Part shown: piece by piece, positions 9,231 to 18,236 of the stretch
Layout of the letters: each line of letters begins with the position of its first letter
Numbering within the stretch: position 1 is the stretch's first letter
NCBI GenBank assembly: GCA_964564015.1
Contig: CAZLZR010000005.1
Coordinates: 56,771-120,770 of the forward strand
Direction of reading: 5' to 3'
Source of the DNA: Acetivibrio sp964564015
GTDB lineage: Bacteria; Bacillota; Clostridia; Acetivibrionales; Acetivibrionaceae
Length of the DNA stretch: 64,000 nt
Position numbers and translations under genes: made by a program
Notes under the pieces: generated by a model
The model's database searches: none
What the model was told of the DNA's origin: nothing
What the model saw: the letters and a program-made list of their open reading frames with translations, nothing else

Positions 9231-9361
9231 AATTTTCACTTCCTGAATTAATTTTATTATAAACTCAAATCAATTTAATTTACCAAAGTAGTTACATAAG
9301 CCAACAGTCCACCATATTATTCCAACATCGTAACCTCTATAACAAATTTCATTCATTGTAA

Positions 9362-11737
9362 TCAACTTCCTGAAAACATTGCAGCATATGCCTGCCCCAA
9401 TGAAATACCGCCATCATTAACAGGTACTTTGGTATTAAAGTACACTTTAAAACCGTTACTCTTCAACATACTCACAGCACCTTCAAAAATAATGGAATTC
9501 TGAAAAACTCCTCCGCCCAGTGCTACTTCATTAATTTTATATAATTTCCTGATTTTTGTACACATCTTCACAACATAATCAATCACAGTCATATGAAACC
9601 GCCAGGCAATATCAGCCTTATCAATTCCGTTTATGCTGTCTGAAACTATTTCCCCTATGCATCTTTTCATATCACCAACAAGCACTCCATCCATATCGAT
9701 GATATCATACTGGTATGGCTTATACCAGCTATAAGCACTATCAGTTTCAATATTTACAAATATATCCTGTAATTTGTTTAATGACAAATAATTCGCTGCA
9801 TAGTTTTCTAGTAAAACGGCACATTCTCCCTCAAAATCCGAGTAATCTTTAATACCTGCCAGATAGCTTACTGCGTCAAAAAGCCTTCCCATGCTTGATG
9901 ACAGCACCTTATTGACATTATATTCAAATGCTGCTTTGATAACAGGCCATCTTTCATCTTTTATATGTGCTTCCAGACCTGAACTGTACAAGTATGAACA
10001 GCCTGTCTTCCAGGCCTCTTTTACGCTCAAATCTCCTCCCAGCATTGGAACATACATTAAATGCCCTGCACGTATAAACCCATCAGGTGACGCCACAAGG
10101 AATTCTCCGCCCCACATATTCCCATCAGTTCCATATCCCGTTCCGTCAAATGCTACTCCTATAATCTGCTTCTGCAAGTTGTTTTCGGCCATAACAGATA
10201 AAACGTGCGCATAATGGTGTTGAACCTCAAAAACTCTAATACCGCATTCCCTTGCATACCTGGAAGATTGGTATTCAGGATGAAGATCACAGCATACTAT
10301 CCAAGGGTTAATACGCAAAAGCTCTTTAAGTCTCTCTATATTTTGCTTATATGCAACGTAATTTCCAACTTCTTCAAGGTCTCCGCCATATTGACTTAAG
10401 TATGCATAGCCATTTTGTGTAAGACAGAAGGTATTTTTCAAATCACTGCCACAAGCAAGTACAGATCCGGTATTTTTTACATCATCACCCAAATATAGAG
10501 GTAAGGGAACAAACCCCCTTGCTCTCCTGATAAACTGAATACCGTTTCCTTTGCTCACTTTAATCACAGAATCGTCAATTCCCGTCAATATTCTTCTCTC
10601 ATTATATAAAGCACCGGATAGTATTTCACCATCCAATGCCATCACTCTTTCGTTATCAACAATAATAGGTTCTCCCGAAACATTTGCACTTGTCATAACA
10701 AGTGGTCCACAGGAGCTTATTATCATTTTGTGCAATGGTGTATATGCTAAAAAGCAGCCAAGATACCTGCTGGATTTAAAAACAGAAGCTGAAATCTCCG
10801 ATTCTTTTCTCCTAAGTAATACTATAGGTTTTTCCCTCGATAGTAACCATTTTCTCTCTTCTTCAGAAAAAAAGCAGTACCTTTCAATCTGTGCAAGGTC
10901 ATCAAACATAACTGCAAAAGGCTTCTCTTCACGCCCTTTAAGTTCCCTAAGCGCTTCAACTGCAATTGTATCAAACGAACTGCAACAAAGATGGAATCCT
11001 CCAATACCCTTCACAGCAAGAACTTTCCCCTTCTTAAGCATTTCAACGAAAGCTGCAAAAGCATCAGTTCCTGTTATTTCCTTATCGCTTGCTGACTGTC
11101 TGAATTTGAGCTGTGGACCGCATTGATGGCAGGAAATGGTCTGAGCATGATAACGCCTGTCCCTAATACTTTTATATTCCTCTGAACATGAATCACACAT
11201 AGAAAAGTCTGACATAGTAGTATTTTCCCTGTCATAAGGCACACAATCCATTATGCTGTACCTAGGGCCACACTCCATGCAACTGACAAAGGGATGCAAA
11301 TACCTCCGGTTATCGGAATTGTATAAATCTTTTAAACAGTTATCACATACCGCCAGATCCGGCGAGATAAAAACCTGATTATCATAGGCATCTGTACTGG
11401 GTAGTATCTTGAATTTGTCAAAGCAAAAATCATGGTCATATATAAATCCTCCAATGCTTGCAAAGCATTTACTCCAAGGACTTCTCGAATCAAAATTGCC
11501 GCAGTCCATCTCAGTCACGTCTATACGTACAATTTCTGAAGACTGCGGCTTTTTTATTTTTATATCATGAAGGAAATTTTCCAACTGTGTGTCTTCTGCT
11601 TGTATAACAATAAGAACACAAGCTCCATTATTTGAGACAAACCCTCCCAGATTATGTGCTTCAGCTATACGGTGAATGAATGGTCTGAACCCAACACCTT
11701 GGACAACACCCCAAATCCTTATCTCGAAAATTTTCAT
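9362..11737 (-). CDS. hypF: Carbamoyltransferase HypF
   Basis: 791 residues from ATG 11737, which shares a base with the hypB stop (TGATG). The start listed by the longest frame lies inside hypB and is rejected. HypF makes carbamoyl-AMP from carbamoyl phosphate and passes it to HypE. Domains in order: acylphosphatase (about 1-90, GVVQGVGFRPFIHRIAE), two zinc fingers (CDNC...CMECGP; CDSC...CHQCGP, about 125-210), YrdC-like (about 225-410, KGIGGFHLCC), and a Kae1-like carbamoyltransferase domain (VQHHYAHVLSVMAE, GVAFDGTGYGTDGNMWGGEF, GGGVFQNS). Length is as expected and nothing is missing. Confidence 0.96.
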   Translation of the reverse strand: MKIFEIRIWGVVQGVGFRPFIHRIAEAHNLGGFVSNNGACVLIVIQAEDTQLENFLHDIKIKKPQSSEIVRIDVTEMDCGNFDSRSPWSKCFASIGGFIYDHDFCFDKFKILPSTDAYDNQVFISPDLAVCDNCLKDLYNSDNRRYLHPFVSCMECGPRYSIMDCVPYDRENTTMSDFSMCDSCSEEYKSIRDRRYHAQTISCHQCGPQLKFRQSASDKEITGTDAFAAFVEMLKKGKVLAVKGIGGFHLCCSSFDTIAVEALRELKGREEKPFAVMFDDLAQIERYCFFSEEERKWLLSREKPIVLLRRKESEISASVFKSSRYLGCFLAYTPLHKMIISSCGPLVMTSANVSGEPIIVDNERVMALDGEILSGALYNERRILTGIDDSVIKVSKGNGIQFIRRARGFVPLPLYLGDDVKNTGSVLACGSDLKNTFCLTQNGYAYLSQYGGDLEEVGNYVAYKQNIERLKELLRINPWIVCCDLHPEYQSSRYARECGIRVFEVQHHYAHVLSVMAENNLQKQIIGVAFDGTGYGTDGNMWGGEFLVASPDGFIRAGHLMYVPMLGGDLSVKEAWKTGCSYLYSSGLEAHIKDERWPVIKAAFEYNVNKVLSSSMGRLFDAVSYLAGIKDYSDFEGECAVLLENYAANYLSLNKLQDIFVNIETDSAYSWYKPYQYDIIDMDGVLVGDMKRCIGEIVSDSINGIDKADIAWRFHMTVIDYVVKMCTKIRKLYKINEVALGGGVFQNSIIFEGAVSMLKSNGFKVYFNTKVPVNDGGISLGQAYAAMFSGS

Positions 11738-12396
11738 CAAATCTTTACATCTTTTAACCATTGTATAACCTTATTAAAACCTTCGCCTGTCTTTGCACAC
11801 ACTTCAAAAACCGGAGCATTTTTGTTCATGGCTGCAACACCATCATAGAAGAATTTATCATCAAAATCCACGTATGGTTTTAAATCACTCTTGTTCAATA
11901 TAATCACGTCGGCATTTTCAAAAATCACAGGGTACTTGTATGGCTTGTCACTGCCCTCGGCAACAGAACATACCAGCATTTTGACATGTTCTCCAATAAC
12001 AAACTCGGCAGTACACACCAGATTCCCGATATTTTCAACAAAAAGCAGTCCCTTCTCCTTAGGGTCAAGCTTTTCTAAAGCAGCTTTAAGAGTAGGAGCA
12101 TCCAAATGGCACGCTCCTTTAGTATTTATCTGATAGGTGTCAATTCCTATTGTTCTCATTGCTTGTGTATCAATATCCGATTCCAGATCACCTTCTATAA
12201 CATAGGATTTAACATCCGGCAATCTTGTTATAATTTGTTTTAATACAGATGTCTTACCCGATCCAGGCGAACCCAGAACATTAACTGCGAAAATACCCAT
12301 TTCGGAAAGTTTATCTTTTGTGGAACAAGCAATTTTCTCATTTTCACTGTAAATATTCTGCACCACTTCAACCTTTTGAAGTTCCATCGGATTCAT
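11737..12396 (-). CDS. hypB: Hydrogenase nickel incorporation GTPase HypB
   Basis: About 219 residues. The P-loop VNVLGSPGSGKTSVLK and the NKSD guanine motif (VIILNKSDLKPY) mark this SIMIBI-class GTPase, which works with HypA to insert nickel in the large subunit. Metal-site residues GACHLDAP are present; the His-rich N-terminal tail of some HypBs is absent. Three ATGs lie within 12 nt after AAGGAGG (12399, 12396, 12387). I chose the middle one and the true start is uncertain by a few residues. Coupled to hypF by the TGATG overlap. Confidence 0.95.
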   Translation of the reverse strand: MNPMELQKVEVVQNIYSENEKIACSTKDKLSEMGIFAVNVLGSPGSGKTSVLKQIITRLPDVKSYVIEGDLESDIDTQAMRTIGIDTYQINTKGACHLDAPTLKAALEKLDPKEKGLLFVENIGNLVCTAEFVIGEHVKMLVCSVAEGSDKPYKYPVIFENADVIILNKSDLKPYVDFDDKFFYDGVAAMNKNAPVFEVCAKTGEGFNKVIQWLKDVKI

Positions 12397-12433
12397 CATC
12401 CTCCTTAACACTTCGGTTACTTTTATATATTCC

Positions 12434-12775
12434 CTAAGATATGTCTATATCTTTCACGTAAAACTCTTTTCCAATCTCTGTGGGCGCACCCATGCCACCG
12501 CATTCAGGACATTCAAAACTGAATCTGCTGCGGTAAAAAAGGGACTTACATTTCGTACACTTTAGCTGCGGCTTTACATAGGTAATATCCAACTGAGCCC
12601 CCTCAGCCAATGTGTCCTTTGCAAGGATGTCAAAATACATCTGGATTGAATCTCCAATAAATCCTGACAATTCGCCAACTACCAGAGAAATCCGTTCGAT
12701 TCTGGTAGCACCGTGTTTTTTAGCATTTTCTTCAGCTATCTTAACTATTTGTTGCGTTATCGAGTACTCGTGCAT
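12434..12775 (-). CDS. hypA: Hydrogenase/urease nickel incorporation protein HypA
   Basis: 113 residues. HypA binds nickel with its N-terminal Met-His, so ATG 12775 (MHEYSITQQIVKIAE) is the right start, with AGGAAG nine nt upstream. The zinc site is formed by CTKCKSLF and CPECGG. The gene overlaps the 3' end of echF by 35 bp, so maturation genes are translated from the same mRNA as the hydrogenase. Confidence 0.96.
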   Translation of the reverse strand: MHEYSITQQIVKIAEENAKKHGATRIERISLVVGELSGFIGDSIQMYFDILAKDTLAEGAQLDITYVKPQLKCTKCKSLFYRSRFSFECPECGGMGAPTEIGKEFYVKDIDIS

Positions 12776-13106
12776 TTTCAAATACTTCCTTGTTTTTTTC
12801 TACACATGGCGCAGAGTATTCATTTCCCATTGCAATACACTTTTTAGGACATGCTTCCACACAATAACCACAGGTTATGCATTTCAACCGTTCTATTTCC
12901 CATTTCTTATTCGTCCTGTCCACTGTAATGGCACCTGTGGGACATTTTTTCTGACAAATACCGCAAAATACACAACTTTCAATATTCAATTCTACTTTAC
13001 CTCTGGTATTACGTGTAAACTCACGCTTTACAACAGGATACATCAATGTGGCCGGTTTTGTAAATAAGTTAGTAAAAATCGTTTTTGCCATATTAAATGC
13101 AAACAT
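12741..13106 (-). CDS. echF: Ech hydrogenase subunit EchF, 2x[4Fe-4S] ferredoxin-like
   Basis: 121 residues from ATG 13106 (GGAGAGGTG upstream); the longer frame begins inside echE and is rejected. Two ferredoxin cluster motifs, CVFCGICQKKCPTGAI (Cys 45, 48, 51, 55) and CITCGYCVEACPKKC, match EchF/NuoI. It should relay electrons from ferredoxin towards the EchC cluster. The start lies 5 nt after the echE stop. Confidence 0.93.
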   Translation of the reverse strand: MFAFNMAKTIFTNLFTKPATLMYPVVKREFTRNTRGKVELNIESCVFCGICQKKCPTGAITVDRTNKKWEIERLKCITCGYCVEACPKKCIAMGNEYSAPCVEKNKEVFENARVLDNATNS

Positions 13107-13111
13107 TTTTA

Positions 13112-14191
13112 TCACCTCTCCGTACAACTAATACATGGATCTATAGTTAGAATTAAAATAGGTACATCGGCATAATCGCATCCCTGAAGCATCTTAAGCA
13201 GTGAAGGAATGTTGGCAAAAGTAGGTGTGCGAACCCTTACCCTGTCAAGGAACTTGGTTCCGTTACCTTTAACATAGTAAATGACCTCTCCTCTTGGCTG
13301 CTCTAATCTTGCAAAAAATTCACCATCAGGATTTCCCGACACTTTTACATCAACAGGGCCTTCCGGAATTTTATCAATTGCCTGTCTTATCAGGCTTATC
13401 GACTGGAATAGTTCGTCAATTCTGACTGCGCATCTATCATAACTGTCTCCGCTTGTGCGTGTGATTGGTTCAAACTCCAGATGTGAGTATGCTCCATATC
13501 CTAATTTTCTCATATCCTGAGCAATACCGCTGGCACGCATCATAGGCCCAACAGCACCTAAACTCTGTGCATCTTCTTTCGAAAGTACGCCCACACCAAC
13601 CAATCTTTGCTTTACAGAGTATTCGTTCATAAACATACCGCTTATTTCTTTTATTTCCTTTTCAAGTTCAACAATAAACTTGCCGATTCTTTTCAGTGTA
13701 ACAGGATCTATATCCTTGCGAACACCACCAACCTTGCAGGAGCCAAAAATTACTCTCCCACCTGTTGTTTCTTCAATTATATCGAGAATCTTTTCTCTTA
13801 CTCTCCAGCAATGCATAAACAGATTCTCAAACCCGAAAGCATCTGCCAGAAGCCCCAACCAGAGCATATGACTGTGAAGTCTTGAAAACTCAGCCCAGAT
13901 AGTACGTAAGAATACTGCACGCTCAGGAACTTCTATTCCCATAATTCGCTCTATTGCCTGAGAATATCCCATACCGTGCATAAAGCTGCAGATTCCGCAT
14001 ATTCTTTCAGCCACATAAATATACTCAATAAAATCTTTTTTCTCAACAAGCTTTTCAAGTCCCCGGTGAACAAATCCAATAGATGGAATTGCTTCAACCA
14101 CTTTTTCGTCTTCAAGCACCAGATCAAGATGAATAGGTTCCGGTAAAACAGGGTGCTGTGGACCAAATGGAATAATAGTTCTTTTTGACAT
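13112..14191 (-). CDS. echE: Ech hydrogenase large [NiFe] subunit EchE
   Basis: 359 residues from ATG 14191 (AGGAGG eight nt upstream). The nickel ligands are visible as RICGICSFMHG (Cys 65 and 68) and DPCISC (Cys 353 and 356) near the end. The protein stops three residues after the last Cys, so no long C-terminal extension needs proteolytic removal. FGPQHPVLPEPIHLDL near the N-terminus is shared with NuoD. It is a group 4 energy-converting hydrogenase: proton reduction with reduced ferredoxin, coupled to ion transport. Confidence 0.95.
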   Translation of the reverse strand: MSKRTIIPFGPQHPVLPEPIHLDLVLEDEKVVEAIPSIGFVHRGLEKLVEKKDFIEYIYVAERICGICSFMHGMGYSQAIERIMGIEVPERAVFLRTIWAEFSRLHSHMLWLGLLADAFGFENLFMHCWRVREKILDIIEETTGGRVIFGSCKVGGVRKDIDPVTLKRIGKFIVELEKEIKEISGMFMNEYSVKQRLVGVGVLSKEDAQSLGAVGPMMRASGIAQDMRKLGYGAYSHLEFEPITRTSGDSYDRCAVRIDELFQSISLIRQAIDKIPEGPVDVKVSGNPDGEFFARLEQPRGEVIYYVKGNGTKFLDRVRVRTPTFANIPSLLKMLQGCDYADVPILILTIDPCISCTER

Positions 14192-14223
14192 ATATAATTC
14201 CTCCTGCTTTCTTCCCGCCGACA

Positions 14224-14565
14224 CTAGCAGCTGAAAGGCGCTTTTACAGTCGTTTTGTATAAATTCCCTTTAAAATCAATGGCCATACCGTTAATTTTCA
14301 GTCCAAAAAGGTCATGTATTTCATTCTCATATAACAAGGCACTCCAGTATACATCGCTGATACTTGGTAATTCTCCATTTATTGATACCCTCAACTTCAA
14401 GTATACAAACTCATAGTTCTTATCAAAAGAGTAGTTAAGCTCCAGATCTTCGTCAATCTTTGTACAACTTATCTGCACCAACCTATACCCCTGATCTTTG
14501 AACTCCTTTACTGTAGTGTTCAGTTTATCAACATCTATATTTCTTAACTCCTGTTTTTCACTCAT
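14224..14565 (-). CDS. echD: Ech hydrogenase subunit EchD, NuoC-like
   Basis: 113 residues. The 30-kDa/NuoC signature is reduced to YENEIHDLFGLKINGM near residues 78-93, typical of the short EchD. It is a structural subunit of the hydrophilic arm without cofactors. It overlaps echC by 8 bp and precedes echE by 32 nt. Confidence 0.9.
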   Translation of the reverse strand: MSEKQELRNIDVDKLNTTVKEFKDQGYRLVQISCTKIDEDLELNYSFDKNYEFVYLKLRVSINGELPSISDVYWSALLYENEIHDLFGLKINGMAIDFKGNLYKTTVKAPFSC

Positions 14566-15025
14566 GATTCTCCCCTGCCTTTTCTTTTAAAGGTTTACCA
14601 TCCTTCATCTTTTTATACTTTTCCTCAAGTATTGCAGTCGCCTTTACAATTCCATCAATGATTGCTTCAGGCCTGGCTGCACATCCAGCCACATAAACAT
14701 CAACAGGTAAAACCTTGTCAATACCGCCCATAACATTATAACATTCGCTGAAAATTCCTCCGGTAGCAGCGCAAATTCCAACCGCAACGACAACCTTAGG
14801 ATCCGGCATCTGGTTATAAAGATTTTTTATAACATCTATATTCTGCTCATTTACAGAGCCTGTTACTACAAAAATATCTGCATGCTTAGGATTACCTGTG
14901 TTAATAATCCCGAAACGTTCTGCATCATACATAGGTGTAAGACATGCCAACACCTCAATATCACAGCCATTACAACTGGAAGCATCATAATGAAGAACCC
15001 ATGGTGATTTCGCCAAAGAAGACAT
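14558..15025 (-). CDS. echC: Ech hydrogenase small subunit EchC, NuoB-like
   Basis: 155 residues with one [4Fe-4S] site: SSCNGCDIEVLA, GICAATGG and VAGCAARPEAIIDG hold the four cysteines as in NuoB. It passes electrons to the NiFe centre in EchE. TAGGAGGATAAA precedes the ATG. There is no signal peptide, so it faces the cytoplasm. Confidence 0.94.
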   Translation of the reverse strand: MSSLAKSPWVLHYDASSCNGCDIEVLACLTPMYDAERFGIINTGNPKHADIFVVTGSVNEQNIDVIKNLYNQMPDPKVVVAVGICAATGGIFSECYNVMGGIDKVLPVDVYVAGCAARPEAIIDGIVKATAILEEKYKKMKDGKPLKEKAGENHE

Positions 15026-15036
15026 ATTTTATCCTC

Positions 15037-15888
15037 CTACATTATAAAATTCAACACAACTATATTAAGCATTCCAAGCACAATAGCAACTACCCACGAT
15101 GAAGCCATTGTAAACTGCCATTTTGCTCTGGCATTACTGTTGTCAATAAATATTTCCATAAAGAATGCCAATATAGTAACTACAATTCCCAAAATCGGAT
15201 TGCTTCCAAAAAACAGATAAACAAATCCCAGTAAAAATACATTCTCATACCAGTGAGCAATTTCTATCATGGCTAATTTCTTGCCCGAAAATTCTGTAGT
15301 AATCCCTCTTACAATTTCCTGATGCGCATGGTGCGACATAGACAAATCAAAAGGTGACTTTCTGAACTTAATAGTCAATATATAAAGAAATCCTAAGAAA
15401 ACCCCCGGCAGATATATTATTAACGGCTTATCAAAGGATACAATACTCGAAACGTAAAAGCTCTTTGTAACCATATACATTCCTACCGTCATAATAATAA
15501 CCATAGGCTCATAAGACATCATCTGGATCAATTCCCTTTCAGCTCCAATATGACTATATGGAGAAGAAGTGGAAAAACCCGCCAAAACAAGCATTATACT
15601 TGCAAGTGTCAGTGCAAAAACTACCAGTAGCAAATCTTCCCCTGCAAAAAACAAACTTCCCGTAAAAATTATTACAACTAAAAATGCAAACACATAAAAA
15701 TTCTGTGATTTGTTAACTATAAGAGTTTCCTTTTTCATTAGTTTAAAAACATCATAAAAAGGCTGTAGTAATGGCGGTCCAACCCTTCCTTGCATCCTTG
15801 CAGTAATAATTCTATCCAGACCGGACAATAATCCTCCCACCAGTGGTCCAAATACTATAAACAGTATAATAGCTGACGCAATTCTCAA
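15037..15888 (-). CDS. echB: Ech hydrogenase membrane subunit EchB, NuoH-like
   Basis: About 283 residues and eight membrane helices. RIITARMQGRVGPPLLQPFY is the NuoH/HyfC signature at the quinone-site loop. I place the start at TTG 15888, five nt after GGGGGAG; the longest frame begins 14 codons earlier inside echA at another TTG with no ribosome site. It anchors the hydrophilic arm and couples electron flow to proton or sodium movement. Confidence 0.9.
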   Translation of the reverse strand: MRIASAIILFIVFGPLVGGLLSGLDRIITARMQGRVGPPLLQPFYDVFKLMKKETLIVNKSQNFYVFAFLVVIIFTGSLFFAGEDLLLVVFALTLASIMLVLAGFSTSSPYSHIGAERELIQMMSYEPMVIIMTVGMYMVTKSFYVSSIVSFDKPLIIYLPGVFLGFLYILTIKFRKSPFDLSMSHHAHQEIVRGITTEFSGKKLAMIEIAHWYENVFLLGFVYLFFGSNPILGIVVTILAFFMEIFIDNSNARAKWQFTMASSWVVAIVLGMLNIVVLNFIM

Positions 15889-15913
15889 ACATGCTCCCCC
15901 TATCCTATATTCC

Positions 15914-17797
15914 TCAGTAAATAAATGCAAAAATCAACATCAACAAAATAACAGCTGAACAGATTCCAGAGCCCCAATTAAATAGGTGACTTTCCCCAAA
16001 GTACCTGTCCATATAATAATTCTCAATATAGAGTTTCTGAACTTCCCCCATTGAACCATGAAATCTTTTAGGTTCGTCAGCATTTGCTCCCCCAAGATAT
16101 ATGGAAACCTCTTTCATATTCTTTCCATATGCTAAGAGCCTTATGGGAAGAAGTAAAACCAACCCCATCATAATCAGCATAATAATTACATTTCCTTGAT
16201 CCATAGAAGCTCCGTGCCCAAAAATTTCTATTACATATGGGTTTACAAGCACTGCAGAGATTACCGGAAACAACAGACACACTAAAATTGTGGCACTGGA
16301 TAACACTGCCAGCGGTAATACCTCACTCTTCTTAACACTACTCTCCATGTGCTCTTCGTTTTGAGGAATTGCAATAATTTTCCCCATCCACTTAGTCCAG
16401 AAGAACAATGTTGCAGCACTTCCAAAGGCAATAAATATCGTAAGAACAGGGTTTGTATCCACTATAGCCTTAAGTGCAGCCCACTTACTGATGAGCATTC
16501 CAAACGGTGCAAGAAACATTCCTGCAATACCCACAATCATCATTGTCGCAAGCTTCGGCATCTTTTTAATCAAGCCATGCATCGCCTCAACGTTCCTACT
16601 GCCAATGCAGTGTTCCACTGTTCCAACGCAAAGGAACAATAGAGACTTGGCAACAGCATGAAATATGATAAGCAAAACTGCTGCCCAGACCGATTCATAG
16701 GTTCCTATGCCACCACAGACTACTATAAGCCCTAGATTTGCAATAGTCGAATAGGCAAGTACCTTTTTAGCATCACTTTGTGCTATTGCTATCAAAGACG
16801 CCACTAAAAATGTAAATCCTCCCACAAGAGCTACCATAAAGCCTGCTGCCGTATCATTCAATACAGGTGCAAATCTTACAATAACATATACCCCTGCCTT
16901 AACCATTGTACTCGAATGCAACAATGCAGACGTCGGTGTCGGTGCTACCATGGCACCTAACAACCATGAAGAAAATGGCATTTGTGCCGACTTTGTAAGT
17001 CCTGAAAAACAGATTAAAACTGCTGGAATCAGCATAAGTACTTTATCTCCGACCAGCATTTTATTTAGTTCCAGGATTCCCGAATAACGAGCCAGATAAG
17101 CAAGCGCTAAAGCAAAAGCAAGCCCTCCGACAAGATTTAGTAATAAAGCCCTGAAAGCATTGTTATTAGCTTCCTCAGTTCCCGTATATCCAATTAACAG
17201 GAAGGAACACAGTGTAGTAATCTCCCAAAAGAAATATAACCACATCAGATTATTCGAAAACACTATCCCGAACATTGCCGATAAGAAAACAAAAATTACA
17301 ACAAAGAATTTTCTTCTCTGATCCTTGATTTCTTTATGATGATGTTGGTAATCCTCCATATATCCTACTGCATAAAGGCATATCAGGCTGCCGATAATGC
17401 CTACAATAATCGCCATAATCAACGAAAACTTATCTATAAACATATTATTATCTATATGAATATCATGGAGCAAAACCACTTCCATCCAAACAACCACTAT
17501 TCCCTGAATCAACATTAGCAATGATACAAGGTATTTCTTATTCTTTACACCCAGGTAAACTATATACCCTCCGATTGCAAGCTCCAAACACAACATAATT
17601 TTATTAATAATCTCAGCATCAACTTTGTAATATACCGTTTCAGGGTTAATATTTGATACTGTTAATACAACAGTTGCAACAGCAATTACCCCCGTAGATA
17701 TTTTAACAACCCAATTCCTCAGTTGATGATTTGGTGCTATACCAACCAATAAAGCAACACCAAGAGGAAATAACACCAAAAAAATCAATTCTGCCAT
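15914..17797 (-). CDS. echA: Ech hydrogenase antiporter-like subunit EchA, NuoL-like
   Basis: 627 residues from ATG 17797 (AGAAGGGG upstream). It has about 16 membrane helices and the Mrp/NuoL signature MWLYFFWEITTLCSFLLIGY, with the essential Glu, and later SSWLLGAMVAPTPTSALLHS with the conserved Lys/His region. It is the ion-pumping subunit of Ech. First gene of the 12-gene operon echABCDEF-hypABFCDE. A perfect 17-bp palindrome lies 20 nt upstream of the start. Confidence 0.93.
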   Translation of the reverse strand: MAELIFLVLFPLGVALLVGIAPNHQLRNWVVKISTGVIAVATVVLTVSNINPETVYYKVDAEIINKIMLCLELAIGGYIVYLGVKNKKYLVSLLMLIQGIVVVWMEVVLLHDIHIDNNMFIDKFSLIMAIIVGIIGSLICLYAVGYMEDYQHHHKEIKDQRRKFFVVIFVFLSAMFGIVFSNNLMWLYFFWEITTLCSFLLIGYTGTEEANNNAFRALLLNLVGGLAFALALAYLARYSGILELNKMLVGDKVLMLIPAVLICFSGLTKSAQMPFSSWLLGAMVAPTPTSALLHSSTMVKAGVYVIVRFAPVLNDTAAGFMVALVGGFTFLVASLIAIAQSDAKKVLAYSTIANLGLIVVCGGIGTYESVWAAVLLIIFHAVAKSLLFLCVGTVEHCIGSRNVEAMHGLIKKMPKLATMMIVGIAGMFLAPFGMLISKWAALKAIVDTNPVLTIFIAFGSAATLFFWTKWMGKIIAIPQNEEHMESSVKKSEVLPLAVLSSATILVCLLFPVISAVLVNPYVIEIFGHGASMDQGNVIIMLIMMGLVLLLPIRLLAYGKNMKEVSIYLGGANADEPKRFHGSMGEVQKLYIENYYMDRYFGESHLFNWGSGICSAVILLMLIFAFIY

Positions 17798-17816
17798 CTG
17801 ACCCCTTCTTTCGAAT

Positions 17817-17833
17817 TTGTATACTGTATACAA
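17817..17833. promoter_or_regulatory. Perfect palindrome before echA, candidate operator
   Basis: TTGTATACTGTATACAA, eight-base arms around one base, ending 20 nt before the echA start codon. Its shape resembles operators of GntR-family regulators. No regulator gene is next to it, so the assignment is inference. Confidence 0.45.
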
Positions 17834-18236
17834 TCTATAAGCTAAAACCACACCTTGGTTAAATTTAGAAAGCAACATCTTTACAAAGCAAATGACCTAT
17901 ACCCATTGTTAGTATCACCGGCAAACGCATAACCGATATACTAAAGGCATACGCCATTGTACCCTTTTAGTACTTTCTTTTTTATGCTGGATAATGCTTT
18001 TAATCAATATTCAACCACAATAATTATAATACTATTTTTGAATATAATAAATTTAGACTTTCACACAAATTCGTTAAATAAAAGTAAATAAGGCTATTTA
18101 AGCTATGTTATTGTTGGAATTCATACTAATTTCGTCATTATCTCGTATAATCACTGCTTATCTCATCAAACTTCCGGATCTTCACCGTAGAAAACAAGAA
18201 TCAACAGCAAAAAAGCTTCATTTATCAGATTATGAC
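17834..18236. other. Leader/intergenic region between mnmH and echA
   Basis: No recognised gene. A weak minus-strand promoter (TTGATT, 17 bp, TAAAAA) lies near 17977-18006. A 30-codon minus-strand frame at 17865-17957 (begins MAYAFSISVMRL, hydrophobic, AAAGGG upstream) could be a leader peptide or chance. The rest is AT-rich without clear structure. Confidence 0.3.

Noticed and set aside
10551..11126. 191-codon plus-strand frame inside hypF
   Set aside because: Mirror of a clearly conserved hypF; no ribosome site.
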